From BM714 sp964484935 (GTDB lineage Bacteria > Bacillota > Clostridia > Peptostreptococcales > BM714), in NCBI GenBank assembly GCA_964484935.1, contig CAZAFW010000022.1, positions 1 to 23,774 on the forward strand: a stretch of 23,774 bases of DNA, given 5' to 3'. The notes beneath the pieces were generated by a model, which worked only from the letters and a program-made list of their open reading frames with translations, was not told the DNA's origin and did no database searches. Position numbers and translations under genes: made by a program. Of the stretch, positions 7,605 through 15,878 are shown piece after piece. Every line of letters starts with the position of its first letter. Position 1 is the stretch's first letter.

Positions 7605-7644
7605 ATTTTCACCTCCTTCACACTTCATTTTGAACACTATAAAT

Positions 7645-7673
7645 ATTCTATACTTACCAAAATCATATTACAA
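7645..7673 (-). promoter_or_regulatory. Candidate promoter of yacL-ispDF
   Basis: Minus-strand -35 TTGTAA (7668-7673), 17-bp spacer, -10 TAGAAT (7645-7650), in an AT-rich stretch directly after the carD terminator. Confidence 0.6.
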
Positions 7674-7701
7674 TTACAAAAAAGTTAAATATAGATTTTA
7701 A

Positions 7702-7730
7702 ATCAAAAAAAGAGTGCCTTTCGGCACTTT
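7702..7730 (-). terminator. Rho-independent terminator after carD
   Basis: Minus-strand AAAAGTGCC-GAAA-GGCACTC followed by seven T residues: a stable stem with a GNRA-type tetraloop. It separates carD from yacL. Confidence 0.9.
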
Positions 7731-7742
7731 TCCTTTGCCTTA

Positions 7743-8219
7743 TTATTGAATCGTGCTTTCTATGATTTCTCCAATCTTCAGTTCGTCGAATTCAGTGGCA
7801 AAAACCAATTCACTGACAAGTATCTGCTTGGCATTGTTTAGCATTTTTTTCTCGCCTGTCGAAAGACCTTTTTCCCTGTCAAGCAAAACAAGATTCCGCA
7901 CAACAGAAGAAACTTCGTAAATATCACCGCTTTTAAGCTTTTCCATGTTGGCGCGATACCTTCTATTCCAGTTGTCGGGCATTTCGGACCTGTCCTCCTT
8001 AAGTATGGTAAGGACCTTTTCCACTCCGTCGTTTCCGACTACATTCCTTATTCCCATATTGTCCGCATTGTTCATCGGAATCATAACCTTCATATTTCTA
8101 AGAGGCAACATAAGGGTATAATACTTATGTTTCTCACCCAATATCTCTTTTTCTTCAATTGACTGGACAACACCCGCTCCATGCATCGGATATACTATTA
8201 CATCTCCTATATTAAACAT
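7743..8219 (-). CDS. carD: CarD-family RNA polymerase-binding transcription regulator
   Basis: 158 residues. The N-terminal RNA-polymerase-interacting domain is recognisable (MFNIGDVIVYPMHGAGVVQ, then the Tyr-rich strand and LPLRNMKVMIPMNNADNMGIR). It is followed by an all-helical domain with the family pattern RYRANMEKLKSGDIYEVSSV and EKKMLNNAKQILVSEL. CarD proteins bind the beta subunit and stabilise open promoter complexes, notably at rRNA promoters in mycobacteria. The start is the ATG at 8219, with GGGAGG 7 nt upstream; the in-frame Met at 8234 precedes that site. It is transcribed from two tandem promoters and closed by a terminator, so it is effectively a monocistronic unit. Confidence 0.93.
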   Translation of the reverse strand: MFNIGDVIVYPMHGAGVVQSIEEKEILGEKHKYYTLMLPLRNMKVMIPMNNADNMGIRNVVGNDGVEKVLTILKEDRSEMPDNWNRRYRANMEKLKSGDIYEVSSVVRNLVLLDREKGLSTGEKKMLNNAKQILVSELVFATEFDELKIGEIIESTIQ

Positions 8220-8251
8220 CCGCAAACCTCCCAATAATATGACGCTATTTA

Positions 8252-8280
8252 AGTATACAGTATTATTTCCAGTTTGTCAA
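8252..8280 (-). promoter_or_regulatory. Proximal promoter of carD (P2)
   Basis: Minus-strand -35 TTGACA (8275-8280), 17-bp spacer, -10 TATACT (8252-8257), about 30 bp before the start codon. Confidence 0.85.
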
Positions 8281-8289
8281 TAAATTGAA

Positions 8290-8318
8290 ATTTTATCACA
8301 CATGGAGTTCTATGTCAA
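8290..8318 (-). promoter_or_regulatory. Distal promoter of carD (P1)
   Basis: Minus-strand -35 TTGACA (8313-8318), 17-bp spacer, -10 TAAAAT (8290-8295). It lies 38 bp upstream of P2 and only 8 bp after the radA stop codon. No terminator is visible between radA and carD. Confidence 0.85.
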
Positions 8319-8326
8319 CTTTTATT

Positions 8327-9700
8327 TTAACCAAAAATTGCCACGAACGCATCAGCCAGGGCATCAACCCCTATGCAGTCAATGTCCTTGCGCATGAATT
8401 TTGATGGAATATTGGATTTTGGAATCAGGCATCTTTTAAAACCGAGCCTTGCCGCTTCCGCAATTCTCATTTCTCCATTTGAAACTCCGCGTATCTCGCC
8501 CCCAAGTCCTATTTCTCCGAAAATAGCCATATCCGATGGAACAGGAGTGTTTCTGAAGCTTGAAGCCATCGCGACGGCAATTGCCAAATCCGAAGCCGGC
8601 TCATTTATCTGTATTCCCCCGACTACATTGATATAGGCATCCTGAGACTGAACCTGAAGACCCATATTCTTTTCCAAAACCGCAAGAAGCATTATCATTC
8701 GGTTGTAGTCGACACCCGATGCCATTCGGCGCGGCATGTTGAAACTTGAATAGCTCAGAAGAGCCTGCATCTCGACAAGCACCGGTCTCGTTCCTTCCAC
8801 GCCGCAAAACACAGCCGAACCGCTTGTATCCTGCTTTCTGTCCGTCATGAACAAATTCGAAGGATTCTCAACACCTCTCAGCCCGTCACCGGTCATTTCG
8901 AAAATTCCGATTTCGTCCGTAGATCCGAAACGGTTCTTTACCGCGCGCAGTATCTTATACGCAGCATGCCTTTCTCCTTCGAAATACAGAACCGTGTCCA
9001 CCATGTGCTCTAAAACTTTCGGTCCGGCTATATTCCCGGATTTGGTCACATGACCCACTAAAAAGGTTGAAATTCCCTTTGATTTGGAAAGGCGGATCAA
9101 ATCACCCGAGCATTCCCTTACCTGGCTCACGCTTCCAGGAGCCGATGTTATTTCTGGATTGTAGACAGTCTGTATAGAGTCAATGATTAAAAGATCCGGT
9201 TTTTCCCTTTTGACTTGAGCCTTTATTACATCGATATTGTTTTCAGAAAGAATTTTGAGGTTAACCCCCTCTTCGACTCCAATTCTCTGCGCCCTCATCT
9301 TTATCTGCCGAAACGACTCCTCCCCAGAAACATATAAAATGCCGTTTCCATCCAGAAGGGTTTTCGCTGCGGCTATTTGAAGAAGAAGCGTCGATTTGCC
9401 TATTCCCGGACTTCCTCCCACAAGAACAACCGAACCCCTCACTATCCCGCTTCCAAGAACCCTGTCAAGCTCCCCTATCCCCGTCTTTATGCGTTCCTCC
9501 CTATCCATTTTTATTTCAGAGAGTTTCATGGGCACGCCGCTTTTTTCGTAATCCATCCCATAAGATTTGCTGTTTGGCCGTTTTGTCTCAAACTCTTCAA
9601 CAAAACTTTGCCAATTGCCACATTCCGGACATCTTCCCATCCACTTTGCGGACACATATCCGCATTCCTGACACACATACTTGGTTTTTTTCCCGGCCAA
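8327..9700 (-). CDS. radA: DNA repair protein RadA (branch-migration helicase)
   Basis: 457 residues, normal length. RadA is a RecA-like hexameric helicase that extends recombination intermediates. Domains in order are a C4 zinc finger (CQECGYVSAKWMGRCPECG, ~10-28), an ATPase core with Walker A GGSPGIGKST (~95), the RadA-specific KNRFG motif (~250), and a C-terminal Lon-protease-like domain (~290-457) lacking protease function in this family. The start is TTG at 9700 (TTG-GCC-GGG), supported by GGAGG 7 nt upstream and by the family's N-terminus. The stop codon of the ABC permease is 13 nt upstream and no promoter is visible between, so radA is probably read from the TetR/ABC cassette. The usual neighbour disA is absent. 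Confidence 0.96.
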   Translation of the reverse strand: MAGKKTKYVCQECGYVSAKWMGRCPECGNWQSFVEEFETKRPNSKSYGMDYEKSGVPMKLSEIKMDREERIKTGIGELDRVLGSGIVRGSVVLVGGSPGIGKSTLLLQIAAAKTLLDGNGILYVSGEESFRQIKMRAQRIGVEEGVNLKILSENNIDVIKAQVKREKPDLLIIDSIQTVYNPEITSAPGSVSQVRECSGDLIRLSKSKGISTFLVGHVTKSGNIAGPKVLEHMVDTVLYFEGERHAAYKILRAVKNRFGSTDEIGIFEMTGDGLRGVENPSNLFMTDRKQDTSGSAVFCGVEGTRPVLVEMQALLSYSSFNMPRRMASGVDYNRMIMLLAVLEKNMGLQVQSQDAYINVVGGIQINEPASDLAIAVAMASSFRNTPVPSDMAIFGEIGLGGEIRGVSNGEMRIAEAARLGFKRCLIPKSNIPSKFMRKDIDCIGVDALADAFVAIFG

Positions 9701-9713
9701 TTGTCTTCCTCCA

Positions 9714-10805
9714 TCATTGCATTATTTGTTTGAACCTTTTAATAGCAACGCTCAAAAGGAGCGCAGTCAATCCAACCATGCTGAGTATTTCTTGATAAAG
9801 CCCCCCGATTCCTGCCCCTTTGAGCATTATGCTTCTGAGTATCTCTAAAAAATACGTCAGCGGGATGATTCTGCTTATGACTCTTATGAAAGCGGGCATT
9901 GCTTCTAGCGGAAATACGAAGCCAGACAAAAGCACACTCGGCAGGATTATGAGTATAGTCATCTGCATGGCCTCAAGTTGCGATTCGGCAACCGTGGAAA
10001 TCAGCATTCCTATGGAAAGCGAACAAATGACAAACCCAAGGCCAGTTGCAACCATTAGAAGCAGGCTACCCTCAACCGCCACCCCGAACCATAGCGCTCC
10101 TATCCCCAGTGCGACTATGAAGTCTATGAATCCTATTATGATGTATGGAACCATTTTTCCCAATATGAGCTCGGAAGACTTAAGCGGAGCTATTGCCAAA
10201 AGCTCTATTGTCCCGCGCTCCTTTTCCCTCACGAGAGAAAATGCCGTAAGCATTACGGTTATGTTCTGCATTATCAGGCCTATAAGACCCGGTATTGTAA
10301 ATCTTTTCGATTCCATGTTCGGGTTGTACCAAACCTGAGTGTTAAGCCCTTCCACCGAACCGCCGTTTCCATTCATAATTACACTTAAGCCTATCGCATT
10401 TCCATACTGCAATACGCTTCGTGCGGTATTTGGATCTGTTCCGTCTATTATCAGCTCGACCTTTTCCATATTTCCCGCCTCACTGGAGTAAGATGGAAGT
10501 ATTACCAGCCCTGCATTTATGTCATTGTTTTCAAATGCCTTGTCTATTGTCTCCATGTTTTCCGCGTAAATCTCCATCTGAAAAAATCCGGTGTTCTGGA
10601 AATTGAGAATAAGTTCCCTGCTGGCCTCGGTCTTGTCCATATCAAGCACGGCAGTGGGTATATTGTCAACATCAGTGTTTACGGCATAGCCGAAGAGCAG
10701 CATGAATACCACGGGCATCATCAGCACCATGAAGAGGCTGGCCCTGTCCCTGAAGACATGAATGAACTCCTTTTTCAAAACAGCCCTAAGCCTACGCCAT
10801 TTCAT
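9714..10805 (-). CDS. ABC-2 type transporter permease (YbhS/YbhR-like)
   Basis: 363 residues. One membrane segment near residues 25-45 follows an N-terminal KKEFIHVFRDRASLF signature. A large extracytoplasmic domain comes next (~50-170). Five C-terminal hydrophobic segments follow, including NITVMLTAFSLVREKERGTIELL, typical of the ABC2_membrane_3 family. It is the channel of a drug/solute exporter and probably works as a homodimer, because no second permease gene is present (E. coli ybhGFSR has two). It overlaps the ATPase gene by 14 nt and has GGAGG inside the end of that gene. Substrate unknown. Confidence 0.9.
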   Translation of the reverse strand: MKWRRLRAVLKKEFIHVFRDRASLFMVLMMPVVFMLLFGYAVNTDVDNIPTAVLDMDKTEASRELILNFQNTGFFQMEIYAENMETIDKAFENNDINAGLVILPSYSSEAGNMEKVELIIDGTDPNTARSVLQYGNAIGLSVIMNGNGGSVEGLNTQVWYNPNMESKRFTIPGLIGLIMQNITVMLTAFSLVREKERGTIELLAIAPLKSSELILGKMVPYIIIGFIDFIVALGIGALWFGVAVEGSLLLMVATGLGFVICSLSIGMLISTVAESQLEAMQMTILIILPSVLLSGFVFPLEAMPAFIRVISRIIPLTYFLEILRSIMLKGAGIGGLYQEILSMVGLTALLLSVAIKRFKQIMQ

Positions 10806-11583
10806 CCGAATTCCTCCGCTTCATCATCTTGTATTCCTTTTCAAAGGTTTCCTCGTCGCCGTCTATTGCGTATTTGATGAATACATCCTCAAGATTGTCA
10901 ACATTGTTCTTTTTCATAAGGGCTTCCGTCGTGTCCGCAGCTATGATTCTCCCATCCATTATGAATGCCGCGCTGTCGAAGCCTTCCGCTTCATCCATGT
11001 AATGGGTGGTTGCAAGAACAGTTATGCCTTCCTCGACAATTTCATATATCATCTTCCAGAACAGCCTTCTAGAAACGGGGTCCACTCCCGCTGTCGGTTC
11101 ATCCAATATGAGGATTTCAGGTTTGTGTATAAGGCAGCAGCTTAGAGCCAGCTTCTGCTTCCAGCCTCCGGAAAGATTGCCTACCAATTGGTGCTTTCTG
11201 TCACCCAGGCCCGAAATTCTTAAAACCTCCTCGGTTCTTTCCTTTTTCTTCTCAAAGTCTATTGTGTAGATTTCCGAGTAGAATTCAATGTTCTCGTATA
11301 CGGTCAAATCCTCATAAAGACTGAATTTCTGCGACATGTATCCTATTTTTTCCTTTATTTTTTCCGACTCCGCTCCCATTTCAAGCCCAAGCACCATACC
11401 CTCTCCCCCGGAAGGCTCCAAAACTCCGCAAATCATTTTGATTGTCGTCGATTTACCAGCTCCGTTCGGCCCTATCAGCCCGTAAATGCCGCCCTTTGGT
11501 ACAAGCAGGTCTATTCCCTTAACAGCCTCAATTTCGCCGAAGCTCTTTTTGAGTCCCACAAGTTCTATTGCTTTTTCCATCAT
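10792..11583 (-). CDS. ABC transporter ATP-binding protein
   Basis: 263 residues, a single nucleotide-binding domain. It has Walker A GLIGPNGAGKSTT (~36-48), the signature LSGGWKQKLAL (~138), Walker B EILILDEPTAGVDP (~158-170), and the H-loop ATTHYMDEAE (~192). It energises the permease encoded just downstream. It corresponds to half of the double-NBD YbhF protein. Its ATG overlaps the TAA of the HlyD gene (TAATG), and GGGGAG lies 7 nt upstream, so the four cassette genes are translationally coupled. Confidence 0.95.
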   Translation of the reverse strand: MMEKAIELVGLKKSFGEIEAVKGIDLLVPKGGIYGLIGPNGAGKSTTIKMICGVLEPSGGEGMVLGLEMGAESEKIKEKIGYMSQKFSLYEDLTVYENIEFYSEIYTIDFEKKKERTEEVLRISGLGDRKHQLVGNLSGGWKQKLALSCCLIHKPEILILDEPTAGVDPVSRRLFWKMIYEIVEEGITVLATTHYMDEAEGFDSAAFIMDGRIIAADTTEALMKKNNVDNLEDVFIKYAIDGDEETFEKEYKMMKRRNSDEMA

Positions 11584-12587
11584 TAATCATCTCCCCATGA
11601 CACATCTACAAACATTCCCGGCTTTATCCAGTCCGAACTCTGCTCGAGTTGGGCCCTTGCCCTGAACACTATCTCCTCCTTGCTTTCGCTCGACTCGATA
11701 TTCTTGGGTGTAAATTCTCCCGAATCGGAAATGAAGGTAATCTCGGCTTCCATCTCCCTGCCTTCGAAATCCATGGACACCGAATCCCCTACATGCAAAG
11801 TGTCGAGGTCTTTTTCGGGAATGAAAAATTTAATATGATATGATGGCTCGTCTATAATCGCCACCTTGGCGCCCGGAAATACAAGCTCTCCCTCCGACAC
11901 CAGGATTTCTCTCACGCTTCCAGCCTTGGGCGCTTCAAAGGATGTCTTGTCGATTTTATTGAGAACTGCCTTCAGGTCCAATCTCCTGAGCAGCAACTCC
12001 TCATGCGCCATGGCAAGGCTCTTTTCGTCAGCACCCTCGAGAATAAGCTCCTTAGCGGATGAAGCCTTGCTTTTCTGCTGCCTCAAGGCATTCAGATTCT
12101 CTTCAGCCTTGGACATGTTTGATTGTGCGGTTTCATATGCAGAGGCGGAAATCCCTCCGGCTTCATAAAGCACACCGCTGTCGTCAAACACTTCCTTGGC
12201 AAGCCTGTAGTCCTCCGCGGCGGCCGCAACGCGGCTTTCCATGGACCTGACCTCGTTTAGAGCGCCGTCTATTTCCTGGCTTCTGGCACCGTCCTTCATT
12301 GATTCGTACTGAAGCTCGCTTATGCGTATCAGGCCTTCGACCTTTTCTTTTTCTATTGCCAGAGCCTCGTCGTCAAGGCTCAATATCAAATCTCCCCCGG
12401 AAACATCTTGCCCCTCTTCAACGAAAACGCCTGTAACGTTTCCTCCAATTTCTGCAGAAATGACGATCGAGTCGGCTTCGACAATTCCTGTGTATCTGTT
12501 TTCATCTCCGGTATTTGAAGTGAATGCCACAATTGCAAGAATCACAGCCACTAAAATTGCCGGTATGGCTATCCTGAGATTTTTCAT
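11583..12587 (-). CDS. HlyD-family membrane fusion/adaptor protein
   Basis: 334 residues. An N-terminal membrane anchor (~5-23) is followed by a biotinyl/lipoyl-like half-motif (IVISAEIGGNVTGVFVEEGQ). A long alpha-helical hairpin follows (~75-200, rich in Glu, Lys, Ala), then a second lipoyl half (KAGSVREILVSEGELVFPG) and a C-terminal beta-barrel. It resembles YbhG/YhiI. In a Gram-positive cell it would sit outside the membrane and assist the ABC-2 exporter rather than reach an outer membrane. The ATG overlaps the TGA of the tetR-type gene (ATGA), preceded by AAAGGGG. Confidence 0.9.
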   Translation of the reverse strand: MKNLRIAIPAILVAVILAIVAFTSNTGDENRYTGIVEADSIVISAEIGGNVTGVFVEEGQDVSGGDLILSLDDEALAIEKEKVEGLIRISELQYESMKDGARSQEIDGALNEVRSMESRVAAAAEDYRLAKEVFDDSGVLYEAGGISASAYETAQSNMSKAEENLNALRQQKSKASSAKELILEGADEKSLAMAHEELLLRRLDLKAVLNKIDKTSFEAPKAGSVREILVSEGELVFPGAKVAIIDEPSYHIKFFIPEKDLDTLHVGDSVSMDFEGREMEAEITFISDSGEFTPKNIESSESKEEIVFRARAQLEQSSDWIKPGMFVDVSWGDD

Positions 12588-13210
12588 TTCTCTTCCCCTT
12601 TCAAAATCCCTCTCATGAACATATCCACCATGCTTTCAATTTCCGTATCTATATCCTCGTTTGATACAACGAGTTCAGGCAGCATCTTTTTCTGGACTAT
12701 CGTCAATAAAACGACCCCCATGAAAGACCTTATTATTGCCGTATAGTCAAGATCGCTTCTGATGTCGTCCCTTTCTTCAAGCAGAGAAGACATTACTTTT
12801 GCATAGTGCACTATCCTGACCATGACTTTTTCTATGAAAATATACCTTACATCTTCATGGTACTGGATTTCTATTACAAGCATCTTGAACATCTGAAAAT
12901 TCTTCTCGATCATGTTGTACCTGTCTTTGAAGAGTTTGCGAAGCAAGTCTTCGGTAGGCATTTTTTTGTTGTTCTTTACAATTTCATCAACGCTTTCAAA
13001 AACAGAATCGAGTGATATCTGTTCAATAAAATCCAATACAGTTTCGTGCAAAAGACCTTTTTTGTTTTTATAATATTTAAACAAAACCGCTTCCGACACC
13101 CCCGCTGAATCTGCTATTTCTCGCGTAGTCGAAGCCGCATAGCCCTTTTGGGCGAAAATTTCTGCGGCGCTCCTGATCAATTTGCCTTTTGTTTCATCCG
13201 ATTTTCCCAT
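12584..13210 (-). CDS. TetR-family transcription regulator
   Basis: 208 residues from the ATG at 13210. The N-terminal TetR DNA-binding domain is clear (KLIRSAAEIFAQKGYAASTT ... ADSAGVSEAVLFKYYKNKKGLL, ~10-55). The C-terminal ligand-binding part is helical and unique. It is the first gene of the HlyD/ABC cassette, overlapping it by 4 nt, and so probably represses its own operon through the palindrome just upstream. I chose MGKSDETKG as the start because AAAGGGGGG lies 4-6 nt before it; the in-frame ATG at 13276 lies upstream of the promoter's -35 and is not plausible. The arrangement resembles E. coli CecR with ybhGFSR. Confidence 0.92.
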   Translation of the reverse strand: MGKSDETKGKLIRSAAEIFAQKGYAASTTREIADSAGVSEAVLFKYYKNKKGLLHETVLDFIEQISLDSVFESVDEIVKNNKKMPTEDLLRKLFKDRYNMIEKNFQMFKMLVIEIQYHEDVRYIFIEKVMVRIVHYAKVMSSLLEERDDIRSDLDYTAIIRSFMGVVLLTIVQKKMLPELVVSNEDIDTEIESMVDMFMRGILKGEEK

Positions 13211-13226
13211 ATGCCCCCCTTTAGTG

Positions 13227-13240
13227 AGTGAGTACTTACT
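13227..13240. promoter_or_regulatory. Candidate TetR-type operator
   Basis: A 14-bp near-palindrome, AGTGAGTACTTACT (one mismatched pair), centred on AGTACT and extended on one side by another AGTG repeat. It lies between the tetR -10 element and the ribosome-binding site, around the expected transcription start. That is a common place for an autorepressor site. Confidence 0.55.
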
Positions 13241-13245
13241 TTTAT

Positions 13246-13273
13246 ATTCTACACCTGCTGGTCCATTTGTCAA
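13246..13273 (-). promoter_or_regulatory. Promoter of the TetR/HlyD/ABC/radA unit
   Basis: Minus-strand -35 TTGACA (13268-13273), 16-bp spacer, -10 TAGAAT (13246-13251). The -35 follows directly on the T tract of the clpC terminator. Confidence 0.7.
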
Positions 13274-13320
13274 CAAAAAAATAACAAAAGCCTTCGTTTC
13301 AAGGCTTTTGTTATTTTTTC
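13273..13320 (-). terminator. Strong terminator after clpC
   Basis: Minus-strand AATAACAAAAGCCTT pairs with AAGGCTTTTGTTATT around the loop GAAACG, flanked by A and T runs on both sides, so it could work in both directions. It isolates the clpC operon from the tetR cassette. Confidence 0.92.
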
Positions 13321-13415
13321 TTTAGTTCTCGGAATCTATGCATAAAACACGGGGCTTTTGTTGCGCGGCTTTTGCTTGCTAAGATCAAAATGGTTCAAAA
13401 AAGAACTGTTTCCTT

Positions 13416-15872
13416 TTATCTCCCTTTTATCTCGTTAGCTTTTCTTCTGCCATCTTCCACTTTAAACACAATCTTGCCACCTTCCAAGTCCACTAAAACC
13501 CGGCTTCCCGAGCTCACAAGGCCACCAAGTATTTCCTCTGACAATTTGTCTTCAACCTCTTTTGTTATGACTCTTTGCAGGGGCCTTGCTCCGTATTCCT
13601 GGTCGAAGCCCTTCTCGGCGAGAAACTTCTTGGCCCCGACTGATATCTCTATTTCGATTTCCATTGTCTCAAGCCTGGATGAAAGGTCCCTTAGCATGAG
13701 TTCCACAATTTTTTCTATATGGTCTTCGTTCAATTGGTGGAATACGATTATTTCATCAATCCGGTTGAGGAATTCGGGTCTGAACCGTTTCTTAAGCTCA
13801 GTTTTGACCTTGTCCTTCATATTTTCGTATTCGTTTTCGCCACCTGCCACAAAACCGAGGGTAGTCTGCTTCTTGATGCTTCTTGCCCCCACGTTTGAAG
13901 TCATTATTACAACCGTGTTCTTGAAATCAACCGTTCTGCCCTTGCTGTCGGTCATGCGCCCGTCGTCGAGAAGCTGGAGGAGTATGTTGAAAACATCGGG
14001 ATGGGCCTTTTCTATCTCGTCGAAAAGTATTACAGAGTAAGGCCTTCTCCTTATCCTCTCGGTCAATTGACCCCCGTCGTCAAAACCGACATAGCCGGGA
14101 GGAGAACCGATCAATTTGGAAACAGAATGCTTTTCCATATACTCGCTCATGTCTACGCGGATCATGGCTTCACTTTCTCCGAAAAGGGCCTCCGCCAAGG
14201 CCTTTGAAAGCTCAGTTTTCCCCACACCTGTAGGTCCGAGAAATATGAACGAACCTACAGGCTTATCAGGACTCTTGAGCCCCACTCTTGCCCGCCTGAC
14301 AGCTTTCGATACTGCCTCTATGGCCTCATGTTGCCCTATGACCTTTTCATGCAGTATGTTCTCAAGATTCAGAAGCCTTTGCGATTCCTCCTCCGCAAGC
14401 TTGGTTACAGGTATACCTGTCCATGTCGATACTATTCTCGAGATGTCTTCCCGGTCTATTTCAGCCTTTTTTTCCTGCTTGCCGGAAAGTTTCTTGTTTT
14501 CCTCTATTTCTTCTCTTATCGCTTTTTCCCTGTCCCTTATTTTTGCAGCTTCCTCAAAATTCTGAGTGCTGACCGCCTCTTCCTTTTCCTTTTTCAAGGT
14601 TTCAAGCTCGTTTTCCATTTTTTCAATTTCGGGAGATCGGGTTGAAAGACCGACCCTGAGCTCAGAGGCCGCCTCGTCTATCAGATCAACAGCCTTGTCC
14701 GGCAAATATCTGTCAGCAATATAACGGTCCGACAATTCGGCGGCCGCCCTGAGTGCGGAGTCCGTTATCTTGACTCCGTGATGTACCTCGTACTTGTCCC
14801 TGAGTCCCTTTAGTATAAGAACTGTTTCCTCCACCGATGGCTCTCCCACGATAATGGGCTGGAACCGCCTTTCAAGCGCCATGTCCTTTTCTATATGCTT
14901 TTTGTATTCGTCTATTGTTGTGGCCCCTATGGCCTGGAGTTCCCCTTTTGCCAAAGCGGGCTTTAATATGTTGGAAGCGTCTATCGCCCCTTCCGCGCCC
15001 CCGGCTCCAACTATTGTATGCAATTCGTCCAGAAAGAGAACCACTTTTTTCTTCTTTTTTATTTCTTCGACGGCTTTTGTTAGCCGCTCTTCAAATTCTC
15101 CCCTGTATTTCGCTCCGGCAACCATAAGGCCCATGTCCAGGGCTATTATCTTCTTGTCCTTGAGGGTGTCCGAAATATTGCCTTCGGCTATCTTTTGCGC
15201 CAAACCTTCAGCTATCGCCGTTTTTCCGACTCCAGGCTCTCCAATTAGGACAGGGTTGTTTTTTGTCCGCCTGCTTAGAACCTGTACGACTCTTTCTATT
15301 TCCTTTACTCTTCCTACAACCGGATCAAGCTTATTCAAGGCGGCTTGTTCGGTCAAATCCTTTCCGTATTTGTCGAGCATTGGAGTATCGCTTTTCGGTT
15401 TTTCTCCCCCTGATTGAATATCCCCCTGTTTCTCGGCCATTAGATACTTGCCCATCTGCTTTATGATCATTTCCTGGGAAATCCCCATGCTTACAAGAAG
15501 CTTGTTGGCCAGTGACTCTCTTTCGTTTGTCAACGATATCAGAATATGCTCTGTTCCAACATAATTGTGGTTGAGGCGCCTGGCTTCAATGAGGCTTCTT
15601 TCAAAAATACGTTTTGTCCTTGGAGTGAAACCAGTTATTTCTGTAGGATTCGCCCCCACGCCGACATATGTCTTTATCATGTTCCTTATATCGTCTATCC
15701 TGACTCCGATACCGTCGAGAATCTTAAATGCCACTCCTTCCTTTTCGTTCATCAGCCCGAGAAGTATGTGCTCTGTTCCAACATAATTGTGGTTGAGCCT
15801 AACCGCTTCGGATTTGGAGTATTCAACGCTTTTTTTTGCCTTTTCAGTAAAATTTTCAAACATTGACGCCAT
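13416..15872 (-). CDS. clpC: Clp protease ATPase subunit ClpC
   Basis: 818 residues, normal for ClpC, the AAA+ unfoldase that feeds substrates to ClpP. Domains in order are a double Clp_N repeat (~1-140, each with RLNHNYVGTEHIL), AAA1 with Walker A GEPGVGKTA (~212), a coiled middle region with a UVR motif (~410-450), AAA2 with Walker A GPTGVGKTE (~545), and the C-terminal D2-small domain. The start is the ATG at 15872, 9 nt after GGAGG; an in-frame TTG at 15878 is too close to that site. The ribosome-binding site contains the stop codon of mcsB. It is last in the ctsR-mcsA-mcsB-clpC operon. Confidence 0.97.
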   Translation of the reverse strand: MASMFENFTEKAKKSVEYSKSEAVRLNHNYVGTEHILLGLMNEKEGVAFKILDGIGVRIDDIRNMIKTYVGVGANPTEITGFTPRTKRIFERSLIEARRLNHNYVGTEHILISLTNERESLANKLLVSMGISQEMIIKQMGKYLMAEKQGDIQSGGEKPKSDTPMLDKYGKDLTEQAALNKLDPVVGRVKEIERVVQVLSRRTKNNPVLIGEPGVGKTAIAEGLAQKIAEGNISDTLKDKKIIALDMGLMVAGAKYRGEFEERLTKAVEEIKKKKKVVLFLDELHTIVGAGGAEGAIDASNILKPALAKGELQAIGATTIDEYKKHIEKDMALERRFQPIIVGEPSVEETVLILKGLRDKYEVHHGVKITDSALRAAAELSDRYIADRYLPDKAVDLIDEAASELRVGLSTRSPEIEKMENELETLKKEKEEAVSTQNFEEAAKIRDREKAIREEIEENKKLSGKQEKKAEIDREDISRIVSTWTGIPVTKLAEEESQRLLNLENILHEKVIGQHEAIEAVSKAVRRARVGLKSPDKPVGSFIFLGPTGVGKTELSKALAEALFGESEAMIRVDMSEYMEKHSVSKLIGSPPGYVGFDDGGQLTERIRRRPYSVILFDEIEKAHPDVFNILLQLLDDGRMTDSKGRTVDFKNTVVIMTSNVGARSIKKQTTLGFVAGGENEYENMKDKVKTELKKRFRPEFLNRIDEIIVFHQLNEDHIEKIVELMLRDLSSRLETMEIEIEISVGAKKFLAEKGFDQEYGARPLQRVITKEVEDKLSEEILGGLVSSGSRVLVDLEGGKIVFKVEDGRRKANEIKGR

Positions 15873-15878
15873 GCACAA

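Noticed and set aside
13372..14040. 222-codon open frame on the plus strand opposite clpC
   Set aside because: Ser/Leu-rich antisense shadow of a conserved gene, without a ribosome-binding site or recognisable domain. The same applies to the other long plus-strand frames (for example 1138-1677, 6516-7223, 14794-15417).
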